A DNA stretch of 15,047 nt from Oscillospiraceae bacterium. Lineage in GTDB: Bacteria; Bacillota; Clostridia; Oscillospirales; Oscillospiraceae. Position 1 is the stretch's first letter; each line of letters starts with the position of its first letter. A program made the translations under genes and the position numbers. Positions 7,032 to 13,875 of the stretch are shown piece by piece. Location of the stretch: positions 1-15,047 of the forward strand of contig JAIRRO010000138.1 in assembly GCA_031255955.1 (NCBI GenBank), in the 5' to 3' direction. The notes beneath the pieces are model-generated. The model saw only the letters and a list, made by a program, of their open reading frames with translations. It did not search any database and was not told the origin of the DNA.

Positions 7032-9260
7032 ATGTATCTCACAAAACGCGTCCTCAGCGTCGCGGCGCTTCTACTGACCGCCGCTATGCTCGTTTCAGTC
7101 GCCGCTGGCTGCGCTCCGAACAACGGCGACATGCCAACACCCGAACCAACGCCCACGCCCACCCCCACAAACAGCGCGGGGAGCAGCGCATCCAACGCCA
7201 TAAGCATCAATTTTAAGCCGGATTTCAACAAGGCGGGCGGGGATTACGTCCCGATAGATATCATCGCGAGCTGCACCGATTATTCGATTGACCCGTCGCT
7301 CGCAAATGTCACAAACCTTGAGCAATTCCCAAACCTAACGGCGGAGCAAATATCAAAGCTGGCGAGCAACGGCTTCGTCGTCGCCCCCGGCAAGCAGGAG
7401 CAGCTTTTTTTCATCTATGAGGATAACACGTACAAAAAAATCCCCAGCTTCGTCACTACCGATTCTGTCCTGCAGGTCTATCACATTTTCTACGACTACG
7501 CCATAAGAAGCGCGGAGGGCATGACGCTGCTGCCGGAGCTTTTGACTCTTAACAACAATATGCTGGCTCAAATGCGCCGCGAATATGACGCAATCTCCGC
7601 CCCCGATGTTAAAGCGGAGGCGCTGACGGCGCTGGGTTATTTCGGCGTCGCCCAGCTTGCCTTGGGCGAGGCGCTGCCCTCCGATTTCCCCGCGGAGATA
7701 TTGCCGCTTGTGGAACGCGAGGCTGAGCTGCTGCACGCCGCCGGAGGAATGCTTGACTCCCCGCTTTTCGGATATAAAATCGATTATTCTTTGATGAAGC
7801 CGCGCGGGCATTACACGCGAAGCCCTGAGCTGGAGCGCTATTTCAGGTGTATGAGCTGGTATGGCACGGTTCCCATCCCGCTGTATATCTCCTCCACACC
7901 GCCTGTGCGCGACGTCCCGTCGGCAATGCGCTCTATAATCATCTCGGCGGCTCTTTCGCGTCTGCCGGAGGCGGACGGCGGCGCGTTGTGGGAGAATATC
8001 TACAGCACAACATCGTTTTTCGTCGGGGCGGCTGACGATGTTACGCCGTTCCGGATTGCTGAAATCGTATATAAAGTTTTCGGCGACACCCCGGACCTAA
8101 ACGAGCTTGCCGACCCAAATAAGCTCGATTTGTTCTATGCCGAGCTTGATACGCTGCCTCTGCCGCAAATCAATTCCAAGACCAAGAGTATGGAACTTCC
8201 CGACACCCTGCAGCTGAGATTTATGGGACAGCGTTATATCCCTGATTCTGAGATATTGCAAGAATTAAGCGATTCCGCTTTCCGTCCCTTCCCGACGGGA
8301 CTAGACGTCTTCGCCACGCTTGGCTCCGCGCGCGCCGCCGCGCTTATCGCCGAGTTCTATAAGCCGACGGACACGTGGCAGGAATACGGCGAAAATTTTG
8401 AGCGAATGACAGCCAAATTTGCGTCGCTGCCGGATTCCATGTGGCGCTCGAATATGTACTTTGCGTGGCTGTGGACTCAAAGCTCCCTCACGGGTGAATA
8501 CGGCGCGGGCTATCCGATGTTTATGCAAAACACGGCGTGGCAGGATAAGTCCCTGGCGACGGCGCTCGGCAGCTGGGCGGAGATGCGTCACGATACCATT
8601 CTGTATGCCAAGGGCTCGGCGGCGGAATGCGGCGATGGCGATGTCAATCCCCCGCCTGTCGTTCGGTCTTATGTGGAGCCAAATCCGGAGCTTTATAACC
8701 GCCTGCTGTGGCTTACGACGTATTCCCGCGTAAATCTCCGCGCGCGCGGAATTTTGCCGGAGAACATCGATTACGCCGCCCAAAGCTTTGAAAATATGCT
8801 TGCCTTCCTCCGCGACTGCTCGATTAAAGAGTTGCGCGGCGAGGACCTTACAACCGAGGAATACGACAGTCTTCTCACCTACGGCGGTCTGCTGGAGCAT
8901 CTCACAATAAGCAGCGTCGGAAACGTCTTCTCCGGTTGGTACGAAATTGAATCCGAAGCCGACCGCAATATGGCGGTCATCGCGGATGTTCACACAGTCC
9001 TTGACGCGTATCTTGAGGAAGCCGTGGGTGCCGCCGCCGAGATCTATGTCATTGTGCCGATGAACGGTGAGCTGTATCTCACGCGCGGCGCGGTGTTTGA
9101 TTACTTTGAATTTATATCGTCAGAGCGTATGACGGATGAGGCGTGGCAGGCGATGCTGAAGGACGGCGCGCCGGAGCGCCCGCCCTTCACCTCAAGCTTT
9201 CAGGCGGGAGAGGCGCAAACCGTCCCTGCCCCGCTTGTACCCTACTCCACCGGATGCTAA
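7032..9260 (+). CDS. DUF3160 domain lipoprotein
   Basis: This 742-aa surface lipoprotein has unknown biochemical function. Residues 1-26 are a lipoprotein signal peptide with lipobox VAAGC, lipidated at Cys27. A Pro-Thr spacer follows (about 35-46, MPTPEPTPTP style) that would hold the domain away from the membrane. From about residue 75 to the end the sequence resembles DUF3160: the FPNLTAEQISKLASNGFVV opening, TTDSVLQVYHIFYDYAIR, NTAWQDKSLATALGSWAEMRHDTILYAK, and an ending with RPPFTSSFQ. Family function is not established to my knowledge. The ATG has AAAGGGGA 7 nt upstream. Its stop overlaps the ATG of the CapA gene (ATGCTAA), and it follows the FG-GAP gene by 4 bp, indicating one envelope-related operon. 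Confidence 0.88.
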   Translation: MYLTKRVLSVAALLLTAAMLVSVAAGCAPNNGDMPTPEPTPTPTPTNSAGSSASNAISINFKPDFNKAGGDYVPIDIIASCTDYSIDPSLANVTNLEQFPNLTAEQISKLASNGFVVAPGKQEQLFFIYEDNTYKKIPSFVTTDSVLQVYHIFYDYAIRSAEGMTLLPELLTLNNNMLAQMRREYDAISAPDVKAEALTALGYFGVAQLALGEALPSDFPAEILPLVEREAELLHAAGGMLDSPLFGYKIDYSLMKPRGHYTRSPELERYFRCMSWYGTVPIPLYISSTPPVRDVPSAMRSIIISAALSRLPEADGGALWENIYSTTSFFVGAADDVTPFRIAEIVYKVFGDTPDLNELADPNKLDLFYAELDTLPLPQINSKTKSMELPDTLQLRFMGQRYIPDSEILQELSDSAFRPFPTGLDVFATLGSARAAALIAEFYKPTDTWQEYGENFERMTAKFASLPDSMWRSNMYFAWLWTQSSLTGEYGAGYPMFMQNTAWQDKSLATALGSWAEMRHDTILYAKGSAAECGDGDVNPPPVVRSYVEPNPELYNRLLWLTTYSRVNLRARGILPENIDYAAQSFENMLAFLRDCSIKELRGEDLTTEEYDSLLTYGGLLEHLTISSVGNVFSGWYEIESEADRNMAVIADVHTVLDAYLEEAVGAAAEIYVIVPMNGELYLTRGAVFDYFEFISSERMTDEAWQAMLKDGAPERPPFTSSFQAGEAQTVPAPLVPYSTGC

Positions 9261-10273
9261 ACGCAAAAAGGCGCTCACTGATTTTTTTAATCGCCATGGC
9301 GCTAATCAGCGTTTCCGCGGCGCTCGTGCGCAACCCGAATGTTATACGCCGTTTCAAGAACGAGGTTGTGATTTCAATTGCCGGTGACGTCCTGCTTGAC
9401 CGCGGCGTTGCCGTCGCCATCGCTCAGTACGGCGCGGCATACCCCTATGAGGGCGTCTCCGGTATTTTCAATGCCGATGATATTACAATCGCGAATCTTG
9501 AGTGTCCGCTGACGCAGGCAGGCGGCGGCGCCATGAAGCCAAAGCGCTTCGTATTCAAAGCTGACCCCGATAACGCGGGAGAGCTGAAATCCGCGGGCTT
9601 TGACGTCCTGACGCTTGCGAACAACCACACGATGGACTATCTTAGCGACGGGCTTTCCGACACCATTTCAGCGCTTGACAACGCCGGGCTTCACCATTCC
9701 GGCGCGGGATTAAACGGGGAGAATATTCCGCCGCTTATTATCGAAAAGCACGGCGTCAGCATCGGAATTTTATCCTACAGCGCCCTTCCGCCGGAGGGGT
9801 TTATGTATGACGGCGACAGCGCGACAATTGCATATGCCCGCGCGGAGTTCCTTGACGATATGAAAGCCGAAATCGCCGACGCGGCGGCGCGATGCGATTT
9901 TTTGCTGGTGTATTTCCATTGGGGCGCTGAATATCGCCACGATATAGACAAGCAGCAGCTTGAAATCGCCCATGCCGCAGTGGATTCCGGCGCCGGATCC
10001 GTCATCGGGTCGCACCCGCACGTGCTGCAGGGGAAAGAAATTTATAATGGTGCTCCGATATATTACAGCCTCGGAAACTTTGTGTTTGACAGCCAGATTC
10101 CGGAGGGCACGGACGAGGCTGTCATTGTTCAACTCACCATCGGAAAAGGCGGAATCGTCTCAACGCGCGAGCTTCCCGTTATCATAAAGGACGCGCAGCC
10201 GCGCGTGGCTGAGGGTGAGCGCTCGGAGCAAATTCATGCAAATATGGAGTGGTATTCGCAGCGTTTTAAATAA
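9254..10273 (+). CDS. CapA family protein (PGA_cap, metallophosphoesterase-like), membrane-anchored
   Basis: CapA-family proteins have a calcineurin-like metallophosphoesterase fold. The founder takes part in poly-gamma-glutamate capsule anchoring or export, and most homologues have no defined substrate. This 339-aa copy has an N-terminal signal anchor (about 8-25) and then the family motifs: SIAGDVLLDRG (41-51), IANLECPLT (79-87), FDVLTLANNHTMDY (116-129), VYFHWGAEY (219-227), VIGSHPHVLQG (250-260) and YSLGNFVFD (271-279). The Asp, Asn-His and His-x-His residues match expected metal ligands. The ATG at 9254 was chosen because it sits in ATGCTAA overlapping the DUF3160 stop. Longer in-frame versions run into that gene and lack the signal anchor at the N terminus. 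No capB/capC/capE or glutamate-polymer genes are nearby, so a capsule role is not supported by context. Confidence 0.92.
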   Translation: MLNAKRRSLIFLIAMALISVSAALVRNPNVIRRFKNEVVISIAGDVLLDRGVAVAIAQYGAAYPYEGVSGIFNADDITIANLECPLTQAGGGAMKPKRFVFKADPDNAGELKSAGFDVLTLANNHTMDYLSDGLSDTISALDNAGLHHSGAGLNGENIPPLIIEKHGVSIGILSYSALPPEGFMYDGDSATIAYARAEFLDDMKAEIADAAARCDFLLVYFHWGAEYRHDIDKQQLEIAHAAVDSGAGSVIGSHPHVLQGKEIYNGAPIYYSLGNFVFDSQIPEGTDEAVIVQLTIGKGGIVSTRELPVIIKDAQPRVAEGERSEQIHANMEWYSQRFK

Positions 10274-10274
10274 T

Positions 10275-10297
10275 CCCGCGCCGGGCAGTCCTTTTTT
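10275..10297 (+). terminator. Weak possible terminator after the CapA gene
   Basis: CCCG (10275-10278) pairs with CGGG (10282-10285), followed by CAGTCC and six T residues (10292-10297). The stem is only 4 bp and the T run is displaced. Alternative pairing of CGCGCC (10277-10282) with GGCGCG (10308-10313) would put the T run in a loop. Confidence 0.3.
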
Positions 10298-10299
10298 AC

Positions 10300-10328
10300 T
10301 TGCGTCGGGCGCGAAAAAATGCTACAAT
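10300..10328 (+). promoter_or_regulatory. Predicted promoter of the kinase/ParB-like fusion gene
   Basis: TTGCGT (10300-10305) and TACAAT (10323-10328) are separated by 17 bp. The -10 box is strong (5 of 6) and the -35 box weak (3 of 6). The predicted leader is about 50 nt. Confidence 0.5.
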
Positions 10329-10372
10329 TCGTTCACGTGTTAATTGCGCTCGAACCGGGCGAAAATGTGTGC

Positions 10373-10377
10373 GGAGG
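10373..10377 (+). promoter_or_regulatory. Ribosome binding site deciding the start of the fusion gene
   Basis: GGAGG is 10 nt upstream of ATG 10388. The longer in-frame start at ATG 10319 overlaps the -10 box and is therefore rejected. Confidence 0.65.
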
Positions 10378-10387
10378 ACAATTTTTT

Positions 10388-11299
10388 ATGCCAATCAGAA
10401 TTTCTATCACCGGCAGTCTCGGAAGTGGTAAAAGCACCGTATGCAAAGAGCGTGCGGACCGCTACGCGCTTACGATATTCTCCACGGGTACGGTTCAGCG
10501 CGAAATTGCCGTGGAGATGGGTATGACCACGTTTGAACTGAACAGGTATATGGAGGCTCATCCGGAAATCGACCGCAAAATTGACGACGGGCTAATCCGT
10601 CTGTCCGATTCAACGGCTGATATGGCTATCGACTCGCGTATGGCGTGGCATTTTGTCCGCGACACCTACAAGGTTTTTCTTGTGACGGATGAATCTGTTG
10701 CGGCACGGCGCGTTATGGCTGATAAGCGCGGTCCCTCAGAGGGTTATTCCGACGAAAAGGATGCCAAGGCGCAGCTGAAGGCGCGCCGCGCGAGTGAGAA
10801 TCGCCGCTATTTGCAAAAATACGGCGTGGATTGCTATGACCTTCGAAATTATGACCTTGTTATCGATACGACAAAGTCCCCGCCCGCGCCTATCGCCGAT
10901 TTAATTATGTCGAGCTACGGTGACGCGTCGAGTCGCGGTGAAGCTCCACGGCTGTTCATCTCTGAGTTTTGTCTTTATCCCACGCGCCACGCGGGCGAAA
11001 TGTCTGAGGCTGTCATCGAAAAGCACCTTGAGGCGCTGCGGCGGGACAAGCCTGTCGCCCCTGTTGAAATCTGTTCTTATGATGGCTTTTATTTTATTCG
11101 CGAGGGACACCACCGCGCCGCCGCGTTCATTAAAAATGACGCCCCCTTTATCCCCTGCGTCCTGCGTTCCGTTGACGGTGCGTCGGGTGAGCATAGCGCG
11201 GCGTCAAAGCGGCTTTTCGATGCTGATTTAATCCGCGCGTGGGAGGAGCGCAACGGCTTCCGATTTTTTTCTTATCCACCCGCGGACATTTCCGCTTGA
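10388..11299 (+). CDS. Cytidylate kinase-like P-loop domain fused to a ParB/sulfiredoxin-like domain
   Basis: This 303-aa protein appears to be a two-domain fusion. Residues 1-175 resemble small CMP-kinase-type NMP kinases, especially the archaeal type. The P-loop is GSLGSGKST (9-17). An IFSTGTVQREIA nucleotide-binding stretch (30-41), HPEIDRKID (58-66), YKVFLVT (94-100) and the lid/base region RASENRRYLQKYGVD (134-148) with YDLVIDTT (155-162) follow. These kinases phosphorylate nucleoside monophosphates, but the substrate here is unknown. Residues ~188-260 resemble a ParB N-terminal/sulfiredoxin-like fold: a strand, a helix (VIEKHLEALRRDKP), PVEIC, DGFYFI, then REGHHRAAAF (238-247) and FIPCVL. 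The GHHR box takes the place of ParB's GERR and recalls ParB-like free-serine kinases (SerK, SbnI). The stop codon TGA lies inside the -35 box of the mgtE leader promoter. Kinase-like identity is strong. The second-domain call is moderate. Confidence 0.82.
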   Translation: MPIRISITGSLGSGKSTVCKERADRYALTIFSTGTVQREIAVEMGMTTFELNRYMEAHPEIDRKIDDGLIRLSDSTADMAIDSRMAWHFVRDTYKVFLVTDESVAARRVMADKRGPSEGYSDEKDAKAQLKARRASENRRYLQKYGVDCYDLRNYDLVIDTTKSPPAPIADLIMSSYGDASSRGEAPRLFISEFCLYPTRHAGEMSEAVIEKHLEALRRDKPVAPVEICSYDGFYFIREGHHRAAAFIKNDAPFIPCVLRSVDGASGEHSAASKRLFDADLIRAWEERNGFRFFSYPPADISA

Positions 11300-11324
11300 C
11301 AACGCGCCTCAGCGGCGTTATTAT
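11296..11324 (+). promoter_or_regulatory. Near-consensus sigma-A promoter driving the mgtE leader
   Basis: TTGACA (11296-11301) is a perfect -35 box. TATTAT (11319-11324) is a 5/6 -10 box, and the spacer is exactly 17 bp. The -35 box overlaps the stop codon of the upstream gene. Transcription is expected near 11331, at the first base of the 9-bp stem described separately. This is the strongest promoter-like match I found in the window. Confidence 0.8.
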
Positions 11325-11386
11325 ACCTCTTGTATCGCGTAAGTCGCGCGGCGCGCGGATTTTATGCCGCGATACACTCCACTATA

Positions 11387-11396
11387 AAGGAAGTGA
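11387..11396 (+). promoter_or_regulatory. Strong ribosome binding site of the leader ORF
   Basis: AAGGAAGTGA matches the ideal AAGGAGGTGA at 9 of 10 bases and lies 8 nt before ATG 11405. It can also be sequestered: CACTCC (11375-11380) pairs with GGAAGTG (11389-11395) with one bulged A. Confidence 0.6.
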
Positions 11397-11404
11397 CACA
11401 ACCC

Positions 11405-11512
11405 ATGGACGAACACCCGCGAAGTAGCAATTTCAGCAAAAATACCGGCATTGCCGGGGGATTTGCCGGGCGCGCGTCCGGAGAGTGTGTGTTTGCCGCG
11501 TTTTTTTCATAA
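11405..11512 (+). CDS. Putative 35-aa leader peptide upstream of mgtE
   Basis: This short ORF begins at an ATG with a strong ribosome binding site and starts MDEHPRSSNF. It contains Gly/Ala-rich and Phe-rich parts and ends FAAFFS. I know no homologue. It lies wholly within the leader RNA and ends 25 nt before the terminator stem, so a translating ribosome would cover the candidate antiterminator arm at 11468-11473. An early acidic-Pro stretch is reminiscent in kind of the Salmonella MgtL leader peptide, where low Mg2+ disturbs translation of acidic and Pro codons. The resemblance is only compositional. It may be a regulatory ORF, a true small protein, or chance. Confidence 0.4.
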   Translation: MDEHPRSSNFSKNTGIAGGFAGRASGECVFAAFFS

Positions 11513-11537
11513 TTCGCAGCGCTGACAAAGCTGTCCC

Positions 11538-11560
11538 AAGCGCCCGTCGGGGCGCTTTTT
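11538..11560 (+). terminator. Intrinsic terminator upstream of mgtE
   Basis: AAGCGCCC (11538-11545) and GGGCGCTT (11550-11557) form a perfect 8-bp stem with a GTCG loop and a run of five T residues (11556-11560). This is the best terminator in the window. It stands 59 bp before the mgtE ATG and downstream of the leader promoter. Confidence 0.8.
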
Positions 11561-11619
11561 GCCGCCTTATATTCCCCCGGGCAACAATTCGGCACAAAAT
11601 CACAAAAGGGGGATGAGCT

Positions 11620-12942
11620 ATGTTCAGCGAGCTGCTGAAATCAAACGGCTACACGGAGCTGCGCCGCGTACTCGGGGAATTAAATCCTGCGGACATCGCG
11701 GAGGAATTTGAGGAAATGGAGCTTGCGGACGCCGTGCGTGTGTTCCGTATGCTGCCTAAGGACACCGCTGCGGAGGTGTTCGCGTACCTTCCAAGCGATA
11801 ACCAGCAGGGTATCGTGGAGAAAATCAAGGATTCTGAGATAAAAAGCGTGGTTGAGGAAATGTTTCTTGATGACGCCGTGGACTTTATCGAGGAAATGCC
11901 GGCAAGCGTCGTGAAGCGCGTGCTGGCGAATTTGACGCCCGACAAGCGCGAGATAATCAATCAGTTTTTGAAATATCCGGAGAACAGCGCCGGAAGTATA
12001 ATGACAATTGAATATATTTCATTAAAGGAACGCCTGACCGTGCGCGAAGCTTTCGATAAAATCCGCGCGGAGGGCATCGACAGCGAAACGATTTATACCT
12101 GCTATGTGACGGATTCCGAGCGGCGTTTGCTGGGTGACGTCTCTGTTCGCGCGCTGCTGCTTGCGCCGCCCGACGCGCGCGTTTCCGATATTATGAACGC
12201 CGGCGTCACGCCCGCCGTCACGACGGACGACCGCGAGAGCATTGTGGGCGATTTCCGCAAATACGGGCTGCTTGCAATGCCTGTGGTGGATAACGAAAAC
12301 CGCATTGTTGGTATCGTCACGGTTGACGACGTGATGACAGTTCAGGAGGAGGAAGCCACGGAGGACTTTGAAATTATGGCGGCTATGTCCCCCTCTGACG
12401 ACCCGTATTTGAAAACAAGCATATTCACGCTGACAAAAAACCGTCTGCCGTGGCTCTTGCTGCTTATGCTCTCCGCCACTTTCACAGGGGCGATTATTTC
12501 AGGCTTTGAGGAAGCTCTTTCGACCATTCCGGCGCTGATTGCCTTTATCCCTATGTTGATGGATACGGGCGGGAATGCCGGTGCACAGTCCTCCACCCTG
12601 ATTATCCGCGGTATGGCGCTTGACGAGGTGGAGCCTTCTGACATTCTGCGCGTGTTGTGGAAGGAACTGCGCGTCGCCCTGCTGTGCGGCAGCGCCCTCG
12701 CCGCTGTAAATTTCGCCCGCATTGCTATTATGAAACGCGATGTTATACTCTCTATTACCGTGTCTATATCACTATTATTAACTGTTATGCTCGCAAAAAC
12801 TGTCGGTTGCCTACTGCCTATTGCTGCTAAGAAGCTGAAGCTTGACCCCGCCGTTATGGCGTCACCCGTCATTACGACGCTTGTGGACGCCGGAGCGCTG
12901 CTGCTGTTTTTCGGTATGGCGCAGGCGTTGCTTGCCACCTGA
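11620..12942 (+). CDS. mgtE: MgtE, magnesium transporter
   Basis: MgtE is a homodimeric Mg2+ channel of the inner membrane, gated by cytosolic Mg2+ binding to its N and CBS domains. This 440-aa protein has all three modules: the MgtE N domain (about 1-125, helical repeats such as LNPADIAEEFEEM and MLPKDTAAEVFAYLP), a CBS pair (about 128-250, with ITVREAFDK-like and VGIVTVDDV parts), and five transmembrane helices from about 275. The pore signature MDTGGNAGAQSST (314-326) and DPAVMASPVITTLVDAG (409-425, including the conserved pore-lining Asp423) are present. The ATG has AAAGGGGGATGAG just upstream. It follows the leader/terminator arrangement at 11296-11560 and converges on whiA with 28 bp between. 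Expression is probably controlled by that leader, in addition to protein-level Mg2+ gating. Confidence 0.97.
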   Translation: MFSELLKSNGYTELRRVLGELNPADIAEEFEEMELADAVRVFRMLPKDTAAEVFAYLPSDNQQGIVEKIKDSEIKSVVEEMFLDDAVDFIEEMPASVVKRVLANLTPDKREIINQFLKYPENSAGSIMTIEYISLKERLTVREAFDKIRAEGIDSETIYTCYVTDSERRLLGDVSVRALLLAPPDARVSDIMNAGVTPAVTTDDRESIVGDFRKYGLLAMPVVDNENRIVGIVTVDDVMTVQEEEATEDFEIMAAMSPSDDPYLKTSIFTLTKNRLPWLLLLMLSATFTGAIISGFEEALSTIPALIAFIPMLMDTGGNAGAQSSTLIIRGMALDEVEPSDILRVLWKELRVALLCGSALAAVNFARIAIMKRDVILSITVSISLLLTVMLAKTVGCLLPIAAKKLKLDPAVMASPVITTLVDAGALLLFFGMAQALLAT

Positions 12943-12951
12943 CGGCAATTG

Positions 12952-12976
12952 AGCGTACTTAGTGCGCTTATTATTG
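12952..12976. terminator. Possible bidirectional terminator between mgtE and whiA
   Basis: AGCGTAC (12952-12958) pairs with GTGCGCT (12962-12968), including one G-U pair, across a TTA loop. TATTATTG follows on the plus strand. It fills the 28-bp gap between convergent genes. The T content is weak. Confidence 0.4.
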
Positions 12977-13864
12977 TATGGCGCGCCCTGACGCCAGCTC
13001 ACGCAGCTTGCGCAGACGGTGGTTTAATCCCGATTTTGTAATCGGAGGGTCGTGCAACTCCGCTAATTCCGTTAGGCTCAGCTCCGGATTACCGAGCCGC
13101 CGCCGCGCCGTGTCGCGCAGCTTTTCCGGCAGGGCGTCAAGCTCCAGCCGCGCAATGGCTTCAAGTTGACTTAGCGCGGCGTTCACGGTTTTTGACGCGT
13201 TCGCCGTGTCGCAGTTTACATTGCGGTTCACGGTGTTTCGCATATCCTTTTCGATTTTTGCGCTCATCAGATCCATCGCGGAGACGGCAGCGCCTATTAA
13301 TGTTAAAAAATCCTCTATCGCTGCGCTGCGTTTGAAATATGTGACATGATTCCCCGCGCGCGCCACGGATTTCGGCTCAAATTCCAGCTCCCGCAGCAGT
13401 GCCAGCGTTTCTCTTGCCACACCGGCGTGCGGGGTCGCCAGCTCTAAATGATAGCTCTTGCGCGGGTCTGATACGCTGCCGCCCGCAAGAAACGCCCCGC
13501 GCAAAAACGCAGCGCGGCAGCATTCATCCTCTAAAACCGCGAAATTTATATGGTGAGACAATGTTTCCTCCGGCGCGAAGCCGTAGGCGGCAAAGATAAC
13601 ATCAAGCTTGTCCGCCGATGTTATCAAAAAGCTGCGCTTGCCGGAGTCGGGTGCCCGCACATCGTCAAAGCTCAGTCCAAACGCTGATGAAAACAGCGCC
13701 GGGATACGCTCCGCCAAGCGATCGTTCTCCGTGATAATTCGTATCTCGCGCCCTGAAAACGTGCTGCAATACAGCAATATTCCATAGCACTCCGCCATAG
13801 TGTCGCACGGCTTTGAGGGGAGAGCACGGCATATTTCGTTTTTCGCGTTGGCTGAGAATGACAT
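12971..13864 (-). CDS. whiA: WhiA family DNA-binding regulator
   Basis: WhiA is a Gram-positive DNA-binding protein linked to cell division, chromosome segregation and, in actinomycetes, sporulation. The 297-aa protein shows the usual parts. An N-terminal SFSANAKNEICR start is followed by a degenerate LAGLIDADG homing-endonuclease-like fold with AAFLRGAFLAGGSVSDPRKSYHLEL (118-142). DLMSAKIEKDMRNTVNRNVNCDTANASKT (198-226) comes next, then a C-terminal helix-turn-helix with LSLTELAEL, PITKSGLNHRLRKL (274-287). The ATG at 13864 has GGGGAGG (minus strand, 13870-13876) as ribosome binding site, abutting the rapZ stop 11 nt upstream. That implies one mRNA with rapZ and murB. The usual partner gene yvcK is missing between them. 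Confidence 0.95.
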   Translation of the reverse strand: MSFSANAKNEICRALPSKPCDTMAECYGILLYCSTFSGREIRIITENDRLAERIPALFSSAFGLSFDDVRAPDSGKRSFLITSADKLDVIFAAYGFAPEETLSHHINFAVLEDECCRAAFLRGAFLAGGSVSDPRKSYHLELATPHAGVARETLALLRELEFEPKSVARAGNHVTYFKRSAAIEDFLTLIGAAVSAMDLMSAKIEKDMRNTVNRNVNCDTANASKTVNAALSQLEAIARLELDALPEKLRDTARRRLGNPELSLTELAELHDPPITKSGLNHRLRKLRELASGRAIQ

Positions 13865-13875
13865 AGCGCCCTCCC

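Larger units (their letters stand above)
11331..11560 (+). promoter_or_regulatory. Structured mgtE leader RNA ending in an intrinsic terminator; candidate attenuator
   Basis: The predicted 230-nt transcript between promoter and terminator fills most of the only gene-poor stretch over 300 bp (11300-11619). It begins with TGTATCGCG (11331-11339), which pairs perfectly with CGCGATACA (11368-11376). Inside that loop GCGC-GGC-GCGC can form a further hairpin. It then carries a short ORF (11405-11512), a GC-rich stem CCGGC-ATT-GCCGG, and GGGCGC (11468-11473). The last could pair with GCGCCC (11540-11545) of the terminator as an antiterminator. I see no second promoter between terminator and mgtE, so mgtE expression probably needs readthrough. 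Conserved M-box cores are not apparent by eye. An alternative is an independent small RNA of about 230 nt. Confidence 0.55.

Noticed and set aside
7136..7172. CCCACG-type repeat as a DNA tandem repeat
   Set aside because: It encodes the Pro-Thr spacer typical after a lipoprotein signal peptide, so the protein explains it.
8301..8993. 230-aa minus-strand frame opposite the DUF3160 gene
   Set aside because: Arg-rich shadow of a well-supported gene.
9143..9253. Longer CapA start upstream of 9254
   Set aside because: It would lie inside the DUF3160 gene, and the signal anchor begins right after ATG 9254.
11344..11355. 12-mer TCGCGCGGCGCG shared with the palindrome at 2821-2832 as a common operator
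   Set aside because: Similar GCGCG strings occur in coding sequence throughout the window, so the match is probably compositional.
11330..11512. 60-aa version of the leader ORF starting at TTG 11330
   Set aside because: Its start coincides with the predicted transcription start and has no ribosome binding site. The ATG at 11405 has a strong one.
11331..11560. M-box, Mn2+ (yybP-ykoY) or fluoride riboswitch, tmRNA, SRP RNA or 6S RNA in the mgtE leader
   Set aside because: I looked for their conserved core sequences by eye and did not find them. A covariance-model search could still overturn this.
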